Assembly: GCA_028817255.1 (NCBI GenBank)
Contig: JAPPQA010000055.1
Span: 1-16,282 of the forward strand
Reading direction: 5' to 3'
Length of the DNA stretch: 16,282 nt
Origin: Gammaproteobacteria bacterium
Lineage (GTDB): Bacteria > Pseudomonadota > Gammaproteobacteria > Porifericomitales > Porifericomitaceae
Shown piece by piece: positions 1 through 6,918 of this stretch. The position numbers were made by a program, and so were the translations under genes. Under the pieces are notes generated by a model. The model was not told where the DNA came from. It saw nothing but the letters and a program-made list of their open reading frames with translations, and ran no database searches. Position 1 is the stretch's first letter. Each line of letters opens with the position of its first letter.

Positions 1-35
1 GGCGCGACATCGGGCTTGCGCCCTCGTCTTGCCGA

Positions 36-79
36 CTCCCCCTCAAGGGGGGAGCGGTGCCTAAGAACCGCTTTTCTTC
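36..79 (+). terminator. Hairpins resembling an intrinsic terminator for an upstream gene outside the window
   Basis: Two overlapping hairpins are visible. The first has a 7-bp stem, CTCCCCC (36-42) with GGGGGAG (48-54). The second has AGCGGT (53-58) pairing with ACCGCT (67-72), directly followed by TTTCTT. The second has the stem-plus-T-run form of an intrinsic terminator on the plus strand. The two share bases 53-54, so they are partly alternative. No coding sequence ends inside the window before this point, so the terminated gene, if any, lies to the left. The first palindrome could instead be an intergenic REP-like element. Confidence 0.4.
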
Positions 80-211
80 CCTTCGATTGCGTAACGGCTT
101 GGAACCGCCAAAGCGGGTTCGGCATGACGCCCCTTTGAGATATGTTCCCCGATCTTTTGCAGTCCGTTCTCCGCGCGCCGCGGGGGCGGCGCGCTCTTCT
201 CGCAGGCAAAT
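80..211 (+). promoter_or_regulatory. tyrA leader with GC-rich hairpin
   Basis: This is non-coding sequence between the terminator-like structure and tyrA. It holds an imperfect hairpin at 102-120 (GAACCGC with GCGGGTTC, one bulged G). It also holds a perfect 9-bp hairpin, GCGCGCCGC (173-181) with GCGGCGCGC (186-194), with a GGGG loop and TCTTCT after it. The second hairpin ends 17 nt before the tyrA ATG and looks like an attenuator or weak terminator. A weak Shine-Dalgarno (GCAGG, about 202-206) precedes the start. I see no convincing sigma-70 promoter; TTGGAA at 100-105 is a possible -35 without a clear -10. A short ORF from 142 is not rich in Tyr or Phe codons, so a classical leader peptide is not supported. 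Confidence 0.4.
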
Positions 212-1066
212 ATGCGACTGGTTCTTCTCGGCGTCGGTTTGATCGGCGGCTCCCTGCTCCTGGCCTTGCGCCGTGCCGGTGCCGTAGCGCGCATCGTCGC
301 CTGGGACCCCGATCCCGCTGCCCTGGAGACGGCGCGGGCGCGCGGGATGATTGACCATGCCAGCCGGGATGTGGAGGATGCCGTGCGGGGCGGCGACATG
401 GTCGTGTTGGGCGCGCCGCCGATGGCCTGCGAAGAACTGCTGCCCCCGGTGGCGGCGGCCTTGAACGGCGGCGCGGTGCTGACAGACGTGTGCAGCGTGA
501 AGGAGGCGCTGGTGCGTTGCGGGCGGCAGGTCCTGGCCGCGGCCCTGCCGCGCTTCGTGCCGGGGCACCCGATCGCGGGCACCGAGCACAGCGGCGTGGC
601 GGCGGCGGATGCCGGGCTCTTTTGCGGTTGTCGCGTGGTCCTGACGCCTTTGCCGGAGACGGATCCGGAGGCGCGCCGACGGGTGGCCTCCTTATGGCGG
701 GCGGCCGGCGCCGCGGAGGTAATCGAGATGGAGCCGGGGCGGCACGATGCCCTGCTGGCGGCTACCAGCCACCTGCCGCACATGTTGGCTTATACCCTGG
801 TGGACGAGCTGGTCTCCCGGCATGGCGGCGAGACGGTGTCGCGCCTCGCCGCCGGCGGCTTGCGCGGCTTTACCCGGGTCGCCTCCAGCAACCCGCGCCT
901 GTGGGCGGAGATCTGCCTGGCAAACCGCGGGCATATCGCGGCGAGCCTGGAGTCCTTCGGGGAGCGTCTCCAGGGACTGGCTGCGGCAGTGCGCGCCGGC
1001 GACCGCGAGCGGCTGCATGAGTTTTTCCGCCGCGCCAAGGATCTCCGGGACAGCGGGCTGGCGTAG
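212..1066 (+). CDS. tyrA: Prephenate dehydrogenase
   Basis: This enzyme oxidatively decarboxylates prephenate (or arogenate) with NAD(P)+ in cytosolic tyrosine synthesis. The 284-residue protein begins with a Rossmann fold containing GVGLIGGS at residues 7-14. TDVCSVKE is at 91-98, GHPIAGTEHSG at 118-128 (His119 is the expected catalytic histidine) and SHLPHMLA at 186-193. GFTRVASSNPRLW follows at about 219, where Arg222 matches the substrate-binding Arg of the family. It is a stand-alone TyrA with no fused chorismate mutase or ACT domain, about the usual length. The ATG start places the nucleotide-binding motif at the very N terminus. aroA follows after 14 nt, so the two are probably co-transcribed. 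Other gammaproteobacteria carry hisC, pheA and serC upstream of tyrA; here tyrA follows a non-coding leader. Choice between prephenate and arogenate as substrate cannot be read from the sequence. Confidence 0.95.
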   Translation: MRLVLLGVGLIGGSLLLALRRAGAVARIVAWDPDPAALETARARGMIDHASRDVEDAVRGGDMVVLGAPPMACEELLPPVAAALNGGAVLTDVCSVKEALVRCGRQVLAAALPRFVPGHPIAGTEHSGVAAADAGLFCGCRVVLTPLPETDPEARRRVASLWRAAGAAEVIEMEPGRHDALLAATSHLPHMLAYTLVDELVSRHGGETVSRLAAGGLRGFTRVASSNPRLWAEICLANRGHIAASLESFGERLQGLAAAVRAGDRERLHEFFRRAKDLRDSGLA

Positions 1067-1080
1067 CGGCGGGACGAGGG

Positions 1081-2484
1081 TTGAAGGTCGCGTCACCACT
1101 GGATTACCTGGTGCGGTCTGGGCGGCCTCTGCGCGGTTGCCTGCGCATTCCGGGCGATAAGTCCATCTCTCATCGGGCGCTGATCCTGGCGGCGGTGGCG
1201 GAGGGCGAGACGACGTTGCGCGGCCTGTTGCGCAGCGAGGACGTGGCGGCTACCTGGCAGGCGCTGGAGGCGTTGGGGGTGGGCATCCGCGCGCAGGGGG
1301 CGGAGGTGCGGGTGCGCGGCGTCGGACTGCATGGCCTGCGCCCGCCCGCCGCCGCCCTGGAACTCGGCAATTCCGGCACTTCGGCGCGGTTATTCGCCGG
1401 ATTGCTTTCCGGGCGTCCCTTCTCCGCCACCCTGAAAGGCGACGCCTCCCTCTCCCGCCGCCCGATGCGGCGGGTTATCGTGCCGTTGCGCCGCATGGGG
1501 GCGCGCCTGCGCGCCTCTGCCGCTGGGACGCTGCCGCTGCATATTGCTGCCGGCCCCCGTCTGCGCGGCATTGCCTACCGCCTGCCGGTGGCCAGCGCGC
1601 AACTGAAGTCCTGCCTGTTGTTGGCGGGGCTGGGCGCGGAAGGGGAGACCTGCTTGCGCGAACCTGCGCCGACCCGCGACCACACCGAGCGGTTGTTGAG
1701 CCGCTTCGGGAGGCCGGTGCAACGCGCCGGCCTGGAACTGCGCCTGAGCGGCGGCGGGGGATTGCGCGGGACGCGGTTGCAAGTGCCGGGCGACCTGTCC
1801 TCCGCCGCTTTTTTATTGGTGGCGGCGAGCATCGTCCCCGGCTCCGAGTTGCGGCTCGAAGGCGTGGGGGTCAACCCGACGCGGCGGGCGGTGCTGGAGA
1901 TCCTGGAGGCGATGGGGGCTGATCTGGAGTTGCGTGAGCGCAGCCCGGAGTGGGGCGCCGGCGACGAACCGGTGGCCGATCTGACGGTGCGCGCCGCCGC
2001 CGGCCTGACGGGGATTGACATCCCCCGCGCGCTGGTGGCGCCGGCCATTGACGAGTTGCCGGTGCTGATGGTCGCCGCCGCTTGCGCGCGGGGCCGGACG
2101 CGCCTGCGCGGCGCCGGCGAATTGCGGGTTAAGGAAAGCGATCGCATCGCGGCCATCGCGGCGGGGTTGCAGGCGCTGGGTGTCGAGGTGGTCGTTGACG
2201 GGGACGGCATGGACGTGCGCGGCGGGCGGCTGCAGGGCGGGTCGGTGGCGAGCGGGGGGGACCACCGCATCGCCATGTCTTTCGCGGTTGCCGGACTGGC
2301 CGCGGAGGGACCGGTGCGGATTGCCGATTGCGGCCCGGTGGCCACTTCTTTCCCTGGCTTCGCGGATCTGCTGCGCCAGGCCGGCGCGGATCTGCGGGTG
2401 GCGGGGGATGAGGGAGCGGGGGCGAATGGTCTTGGAGAGGGGAGCGGGGAGGGCCGCGAAGGCGTCTCGGGGGCGGATGGCTAA
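1081..2484 (+). CDS. aroA: 3-phosphoshikimate 1-carboxyvinyltransferase (EPSP synthase), class II-type
   Basis: It transfers enolpyruvyl from PEP to shikimate-3-phosphate, the sixth shikimate-pathway step. Visible motifs in the 467-residue protein are GDKSISHR (25-32), LGNSGTSARL (95-104), GDASLSRRPM (120-129), SAQLK (172-176), RDHTE (199-203), NPTR (265-268), IDELP (323-327), LRVKESDR (348-355) and DHRIAMSF (394-401). GDKS, SAQxK, RxHxE and NxTR together are the published signature of class II EPSP synthases, as in Agrobacterium CP4. The glycine of the GNSGT loop (Gly99) is kept; CP4 has alanine there. The start is TTG at 1081, with a G-rich stretch close before it; GTG at 1111 is the alternative. 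The last ~25 residues are a Gly/Glu-rich, low-complexity tail beyond the usual enzyme end. The stop overlaps the cmk start by 8 nt. Confidence 0.95.
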   Translation: MKVASPLDYLVRSGRPLRGCLRIPGDKSISHRALILAAVAEGETTLRGLLRSEDVAATWQALEALGVGIRAQGAEVRVRGVGLHGLRPPAAALELGNSGTSARLFAGLLSGRPFSATLKGDASLSRRPMRRVIVPLRRMGARLRASAAGTLPLHIAAGPRLRGIAYRLPVASAQLKSCLLLAGLGAEGETCLREPAPTRDHTERLLSRFGRPVQRAGLELRLSGGGGLRGTRLQVPGDLSSAAFLLVAASIVPGSELRLEGVGVNPTRRAVLEILEAMGADLELRERSPEWGAGDEPVADLTVRAAAGLTGIDIPRALVAPAIDELPVLMVAAACARGRTRLRGAGELRVKESDRIAAIAAGLQALGVEVVVDGDGMDVRGGRLQGGSVASGGDHRIAMSFAVAGLAAEGPVRIADCGPVATSFPGFADLLRQAGADLRVAGDEGAGANGLGEGSGEGREGVSGADG

Positions 2485-3166
2485 GCCGCCGGTAGTCGCC
2501 CTGGACGGCCCGGTGGGGACCGGCAAGGGAACGCTGGGGATACGCCTGGCGTCCTGGCTGGGATGGCATTACCTGGATAGCGGCGTACTGTACCGGCTCA
2601 CGGCGCTGCTGGCGCAAAGGCGCGGGATCGGGCTGGACGACGAGCAGGCGCTGGCCCGGCTGGCGGAGCGGTCGCGGTTTCGCCAGCGCCTGCGGGACGG
2701 CGCCGTACAGGCGCTGCTGGCGGGCGAGGACGTGGGGGCATTGCTGCGCGGCGAAGACTGCGCCCGCCAGGCGTCGCGGGTCGCTGCGCATCCCGCGGTG
2801 CGCCGCGCCCTGCTGGCGCGGCAGTTGCGGTTGCGGCGCCGGCCGGGGCTGGTGGCGGACGGACGCGACATGGGGACGGTAGTATTCCCGGACGCGCCGC
2901 TGAAGTTTTTTCTCACTGCGAGCGCCGGGGAACGCGCCCGCCGCCGCGGTAAACAGTTGAAAAGCATGGGAATGAATGTTAGTTTGCGGCACCTTACTGC
3001 GGAGATCGCGCGGCGAGACGAGCGGGACAGCCGTCGCACCGTCGCTCCGTTGCGGCCGGCGGACGATGCGGTAGTCGTGGATACTACCGGTCTGGACGAG
3101 GACGCAGTCTTCAAACGATGCGCGGGTCTGGCGGCGGAACGGTTCGGGCGCCCAAGGTTGCCGTAG
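2477..3166 (+). CDS. cmk: Cytidylate kinase
   Basis: It phosphorylates CMP and dCMP to the diphosphates with ATP in the cytosol. The 229-residue protein, typical length for the family, has a P-loop GPVGTGKGTL (11-20). It also has YLDSGVLYR (32-40), the conserved DGRDMGTVVFP (128-138), and the lid/C-terminal block RRDERDSRRTVAPLRPA (179-195) followed by VVVDTT. The usual P-loop serine (GPSGxGKGT) is valine here. ATG at 2477 is chosen because homologous sequence begins just after it and because it overlaps the aroA stop (ATGGCTAA). The open frame runs further upstream only as aroA shadow. The aroA-cmk-rpsA order is conserved in gammaproteobacteria. Confidence 0.95.
   Translation: MAKPPVVALDGPVGTGKGTLGIRLASWLGWHYLDSGVLYRLTALLAQRRGIGLDDEQALARLAERSRFRQRLRDGAVQALLAGEDVGALLRGEDCARQASRVAAHPAVRRALLARQLRLRRRPGLVADGRDMGTVVFPDAPLKFFLTASAGERARRRGKQLKSMGMNVSLRHLTAEIARRDERDSRRTVAPLRPADDAVVVDTTGLDEDAVFKRCAGLAAERFGRPRLP
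2957..2985 (+). promoter_or_regulatory. Candidate internal sigma-70 promoter for rpsA inside cmk
   Basis: TTGAAA at 2957-2962 is followed, after 17 nt, by TAGTTT at 2980-2985, preceded by TGt (extended -10). The patch is AT-rich within a very GC-rich gene. It lies about 230 nt before the rpsA start. In E. coli, rpsA is also transcribed from promoters inside cmk, so the position is plausible. The -10 match is only partial (3 of 6). Confidence 0.3.
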
Positions 3167-3215
3167 AGGGGAAACAAAGTGGAAAATGCGAGGTTTACGA
3201 GGCGATGTCAGTAAT

Positions 3216-4871
3216 ATGAGCGAGAGTTTTGCGGAGTTGTTCGAGAGCAGCGGCCTGGCGGACGGGTTGCGTCCCGGCAGTATCGTCAGCGGCCGGGTGG
3301 AGCGGATCGGAGACGACATGGTAATGGTGGATGTGCGGCTGAAGTCCGAGGGCCGTATTCCTATCGAACAGTTCCAGGACGAGCGCGGCGAGCTGGAGGT
3401 GGCCGTCGGCGACGAGGTGGAGGTGGCCCTGGACTCTATAGAGAACGGCCACGGCCAGATCCGCCTGTCGCGGGAAAAGGCAAAGTGGCAACGGGTCTGG
3501 GGGCGCCTGGAGGAGGCGTACCGGGAGAGCGCCAATGTCCGCGGCCATATCGTCGATCGCGTCAAGGGAGGGTTTATCGTCAGCATCGAGGGTGTGCGCG
3601 CTTTTCTTCCGGCCTCTCTGCTGGACATCGCCCACAGTCGGGAACTCTCGGAGCTGGGGGCTCAGGAATGGGATTTCCGGATCATCAAGTTGGAGCGGCG
3701 CCATAACAACGTCGTGGTATCGCGCCGCACCACGGAGGCGCGTTCGGTCATGGAGACCCTTAAGGAAGGCGAGGTGGTCAAGGGCGTGGTCAAGAACCTC
3801 ACGGATTACGGCGCCTTCCTGGACATCGGCGGGATTGACGGCCTCTTGCACGTGACCGACATGTCCTGGAAACGGTTGCGCAACCCCTCCGATGCCGTCG
3901 CTGTCGGCGACGAATACGATGTGAAACTGCTCAAGGTGGACCGGGAACGCAACCGCATTTCGCTGGGGCTGAAGCAGATGCGGGAGGACCCGTGGAGCAA
4001 CCTGGTCAAGCGCTATCCGCAGGGCAAGCGATTGCGCGGCAAGGTGACCAACATCGTGGACTATGGCTGCTTTGTGGAACTGGAGGAGGGCGTGGAGGGT
4101 CTGGTGCATATTTCCGAGATGGACTGGACGCGCAAGAGCGCGCATCCTGGCAAATTGGTGCACATGGACCAGGAAGTGGAGGTAGAGGTGCTGGGCATTA
4201 GCGAAGAGAAGCGGCGCATCTCGTTGGGCATGAAGCAATGCCGTCCCAACCCGTGGCAGGAGTTCAACAATAAGTACAAGAAGGGCGACCGGCTCCAGGG
4301 CAAACTCCGGGCCATTACCGATTTCGGGATTTTTCTGGGGCTGGATGGCGGGCTGGCCGGCTTGGTGCATGTCTCCGACCTTTCCTGGACGGGGCGCAAC
4401 GAGGAGTGCTTGCAGGCGTACAACAACCGCCACGGCGAGAGCTTCGACGCGGTGTTGCTGGCGGTGGACCTGGAGCGGGAGCGGATTTCGCTGGGCATCA
4501 AGCAGCTGGAACCGGATCCCTTCGCCGCTTACATCGCCGAGCACTCCAAAGGCAGCGTGGTCAGCGGTGAAGTGAAGACGGTAGAGGAAAGCGGGGTCGA
4601 GTTGGCGCTCGCCCCTGACGTAACGGGCCAGGTCAAGGTGGCGGACCTGTCGCTGGACGAGGAAGTGCGGGATGCCCGCAAGATCGCCAAGGTGGGCGAC
4701 ACCCTGACGGCTAAATTGACCCATATAGACCGCAAGAGGCGCACGCTCCAACTATCCGTGCGGGAGCAGAAGAGCGACGAGGAAAAAGCCGCGGTGCGGG
4801 AGTACAGCGCGGGGAACCCGCGCATCGTGGCCAAACTTGGGGAACTGTTCAAGAGGCAGTTGAAGAAATGA
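3216..4871 (+). CDS. rpsA: 30S ribosomal protein S1
   Basis: S1 binds mRNA on the 30S subunit and promotes initiation on weak or structured ribosome binding sites. The 551-residue protein shows six S1 (OB-fold) repeats, roughly at 20-87, 106-172, 192-261, 278-348, 365-436 and 452-520. Typical boundaries are visible, such as VKNLTDYGAFLDIGGIDGLL, VTNIVDYGCFVELEEGVEGL and ITDFGIFLGLDGGLAGLVH, with RISLGLKQ-type repeat ends. Length matches the gammaproteobacterial protein (about 557). The N terminus MSESFAELFE matches the family start, so ATG 3216 is preferred over the in-frame ATG at 3186. The Shine-Dalgarno is weak and distant (GAGGCGAT about 12 nt upstream), as is usual for rpsA, whose translation is autogenously controlled in E. 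coli. Its stop overlaps an in-frame ATG of the ihfB reading frame by ATGA. Confidence 0.97.
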   Translation: MSESFAELFESSGLADGLRPGSIVSGRVERIGDDMVMVDVRLKSEGRIPIEQFQDERGELEVAVGDEVEVALDSIENGHGQIRLSREKAKWQRVWGRLEEAYRESANVRGHIVDRVKGGFIVSIEGVRAFLPASLLDIAHSRELSELGAQEWDFRIIKLERRHNNVVVSRRTTEARSVMETLKEGEVVKGVVKNLTDYGAFLDIGGIDGLLHVTDMSWKRLRNPSDAVAVGDEYDVKLLKVDRERNRISLGLKQMREDPWSNLVKRYPQGKRLRGKVTNIVDYGCFVELEEGVEGLVHISEMDWTRKSAHPGKLVHMDQEVEVEVLGISEEKRRISLGMKQCRPNPWQEFNNKYKKGDRLQGKLRAITDFGIFLGLDGGLAGLVHVSDLSWTGRNEECLQAYNNRHGESFDAVLLAVDLERERISLGIKQLEPDPFAAYIAEHSKGSVVSGEVKTVEESGVELALAPDVTGQVKVADLSLDEEVRDARKIAKVGDTLTAKLTHIDRKRRTLQLSVREQKSDEEKAAVREYSAGNPRIVAKLGELFKRQLKK

Positions 4872-4924
4872 AGCCGGTGCCCGCGGTAACGATGGCTGGC
4901 GGCCAGGAAGCGGACAACGGCGAC

Positions 4925-5218
4925 ATGACGCGGTCGAAATTGATCCAGAGCCTGGTGCGCAAGCAGAGGCAGCTCGGCCACAAGGACGTGGACCTTGCCG
5001 TCAAGGTCATGCTGGAATACCTGTCCCTTTCGCTGGCTAACGGGCGGCGCATCGAGATCCGCGGTTTCGGCAGCTTCTGTCTGCATTACCGCGGGCCGCG
5101 GCTCGGCCGCAACCCGATGACCGGCGCCACCGTTTCCCTGCCCGGCAAGCATACGCCGTACTTCAAGTCGGGCAAGTTGCTGCGCGCGCGGGTGGACACC
5201 GTGCCCCCGTCTTTTTGA
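4925..5218 (+). CDS. ihfB: Integration host factor beta subunit
   Basis: With IhfA it forms the heterodimer that binds and sharply bends DNA, affecting nucleoid structure, transcription and recombination. The 97-residue form starts MTRSKLIQSL like other IHF beta chains. It carries the family signature IEIRGFGSFCLHYR at about 45-58, then GRNPMTG with the DNA-intercalating proline, and ends in YFKSGKLLR. The upstream ATG at 4868 overlaps the rpsA stop as ATGA and would add 19 unrelated residues. I prefer 4925 from protein similarity, but coupled initiation at 4868 cannot be excluded. The position directly after rpsA is the standard one. The downstream 99 nt to lapA contain no strong terminator. 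Confidence 0.95.
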   Translation: MTRSKLIQSLVRKQRQLGHKDVDLAVKVMLEYLSLSLANGRRIEIRGFGSFCLHYRGPRLGRNPMTGATVSLPGKHTPYFKSGKLLRARVDTVPPSF

Positions 5219-5317
5219 CCCGGCACTCCCGCTGGCGATGGCCGTTCCTTTTTCTCTAGGCTCCCGGTACCGTTGGCGCGATGTCGCCGCCGGAGGCGGA
5301 GCGGGGGAGGGGCCGCT

Positions 5318-5752
5318 GTGATCCGTCTCCTGTTGCGCATGTTCTACCTGCTCTTGTTCCTGGGGGCGTTGCTGGTGACCGTGATCTGGGGGCGGCGGAA
5401 CGCGCAGCCGGTTACCCTGGACTACTACTGGGGGCAGGCGGAGATGCCGCTGGCGGCTGTGTTCCTGGGTGGCCTGATCGTGGGGGCGTTGTTGAGCATG
5501 TTGGTCGGCGGCCTTACCGTCGCGGCCTTGCGGTTGCAAAACTGGCGCCTGAGCCGGCAATTGGCCCGGCGCCCGGAGTTGCCCGGCGAGCCGCCGTCGG
5601 GCGCGGCTGCCGCGACGCCGCCCGGGGCGCCGCCCGGGGCGGCTTCCAAAGTGATCCCCGGGGCGGTGCCCGGGATGGCGCCGGGGGCACCTGTCGGTGC
5701 GGCGCCTGCCGCCTGGCGGCGCTTCGCCCCTGTTTCCGACAAAGAATCTTGA
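5318..5752 (+). CDS. lapA: Lipopolysaccharide assembly protein A
   Basis: LapA is a small inner-membrane protein that acts with LapB in controlling lipopolysaccharide assembly and LpxC levels. The 144-residue protein has two hydrophobic segments, about 7-24 and 44-70, separated by the typical GRRNAQPVTLDYYWGQ loop, which matches the DUF1049/LapA family. The GTG start at 5318 has an excellent Shine-Dalgarno (GGGAGG, 5305-5310) seven bases upstream. The C-terminal region, about residues 86-133, is a Pro/Gly/Ala-rich tail of repeated PGA-like units. It makes the protein longer than E. coli LapA (about 102 residues) and is probably disordered and cytoplasmic. Its stop overlaps the lapB TTG start as TTGA. 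Confidence 0.9.
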   Translation: MIRLLLRMFYLLLFLGALLVTVIWGRRNAQPVTLDYYWGQAEMPLAAVFLGGLIVGALLSMLVGGLTVAALRLQNWRLSRQLARRPELPGEPPSGAAAATPPGAPPGAASKVIPGAVPGMAPGAPVGAAPAAWRRFAPVSDKES

Positions 5753-6918
5753 CCCTGGACCTGCTCTGGCTGCTGTTGCCGGTCGCTGCCGGCTCCGGAT
5801 GGTGGGTGGCGCGTCTTGAGTCGGGGCAACGGGCGCCGCCGCCGCGCGACTTCTCTGCCGAGTATTCCCGCGGTCTGAACTACGTGCTGAACGAGCAGCA
5901 GGACAAGGCCATCGAGGTCTTTGTCCGCATGCTGGAGAGCGATGCCGGCACGGTGGACACCCACCTGGCCTTGGGTAACCTGTTCCGCCGCCGCGGCGAG
6001 GTGGACCGCGCGATCCGCATTCACCAGAGCCTGATTGCGCGGCCCCGCCTGGGGCATGGCCAGCGGGTGCTGGCGATGCAGGAACTGGGGATGGACTACC
6101 TGCGCCTGGGCTTGCTGGACCGCGCCGAGAATATCTTCAAGGAGGTCGTCAACAGCGGCGAGCAGTATTTGTCTTCGGGGTTGGGCAGTCTGTTGGAGGT
6201 CTATCAGCAGGAGCGGGACTGGGAGCTGGCAATCGCCACCGCTGGTCGTCTGGGTGCCGCTACTGGCAGGGATGTGGGGCCTATGATCGCCCAGTTTCAA
6301 TGCGAGCGGGCCGAGGTCTGCCTGGAACGGTGGCAGGAGGAGAAGGCGTGGGACTGCCTGCGGCGGGCGCTGGAATCTGACCCTTGTTGCGTGCGCGCCA
6401 GCCTGTTGGTCATGCGGATGCACCGCGACCGGGGCGAATTCCGCCGCTCCCTGGCCGTCCTGCACCGGGTCGAACAGCAGGACCCGGATTACCTGCCGGA
6501 GGCGATACCGCCGTTGCTGGATTGCTACGAGCGGCTCGGAGAGCGGCGGGAGTGCATCGAATACCTGCGCGGCAATTACGAGCGTTGCGGCAGCCCGGCT
6601 GTGCTGCTGGCTCTGGTCCGGTTGTTGGCGGAGGAAGGAGAACGGGAGCATGCGGTCCGTTTTCTGTCCAGCGAACTGAAGCGCCGGCCTTCGATCCAGG
6701 GGATTGACCAGTTGCTGGAGTACGTGGGCGCGCTGGCGCGGGGGGCGACCCGGGAGGGGTTGCAGGCCGTGTGCGAGATCACCCGCCGGCTGGTTGGCGA
6801 GGCGCCTGCCTACAAATGCTGGCAATGCGGCTTTGTAGGACGCACCCTGCACTGGCAGTGCCCCCGCTGCCGCAATTGGAATACGGTCAAGCCGCTGCAG
6901 GGTGTAGGCATTGCCTGA
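5749..6918 (+). CDS. lapB: Lipopolysaccharide assembly protein B (TPR/rubredoxin-like)
   Basis: LapB (YciM) is a membrane-anchored cytoplasmic adaptor that delivers LpxC to FtsH and so limits lipid A synthesis. With the TTG start at 5749 the protein is 389 residues, the same length as in E. coli. An N-terminal membrane anchor (LDLLWLLLPVAAGSGWW, 3-19) is followed by the family segment FSAEYSRGLNYVLNEQQDKA. Tandem TPR-like helices cover about 40-340. A C-terminal rubredoxin-like metal knuckle is formed by Cys357, Cys360, Cys371 and Cys374 (CWQC...CPRC). The TTG overlaps the lapA stop by 4 nt, and the homologous N terminus begins exactly there. The reading frame continues upstream only as a shadow of lapA. 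It overlaps pyrF by 8 nt, keeping the lapA-lapB-pyrF order of enterobacteria. Confidence 0.95.
   Translation: MTLDLLWLLLPVAAGSGWWVARLESGQRAPPPRDFSAEYSRGLNYVLNEQQDKAIEVFVRMLESDAGTVDTHLALGNLFRRRGEVDRAIRIHQSLIARPRLGHGQRVLAMQELGMDYLRLGLLDRAENIFKEVVNSGEQYLSSGLGSLLEVYQQERDWELAIATAGRLGAATGRDVGPMIAQFQCERAEVCLERWQEEKAWDCLRRALESDPCCVRASLLVMRMHRDRGEFRRSLAVLHRVEQQDPDYLPEAIPPLLDCYERLGERRECIEYLRGNYERCGSPAVLLALVRLLAEEGEREHAVRFLSSELKRRPSIQGIDQLLEYVGALARGATREGLQAVCEITRRLVGEAPAYKCWQCGFVGRTLHWQCPRCRNWNTVKPLQGVGIA

Noticed and set aside
142..226. Leader peptide controlling tyrA by attenuation
   Set aside because: The short frame from 142 has a single Phe and few Tyr codons and no good ribosome binding site, so regulation by tyrosine supply is not supported.
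61..783. 240-codon minus-strand frame over the leader and tyrA
   Set aside because: It has the composition of a shadow and is antisense to clear tyrA motifs. It gives no evidence for a gene in 1-211.
3195..4751. Open frame of 518 codons antisense to rpsA
   Set aside because: rpsA is certain on the plus strand. The antisense product has no recognisable domain and reflects high-GC codon bias, as do other long antisense frames (2129-3628, 5425-7518, 7319-8356, 9004-10200).
5286..5300. CCGCC-GGA-GGCGG hairpin before lapA as a terminator
   Set aside because: The stem is only 5 bp, no T-run follows, and it sits beside the lapA ribosome binding site.
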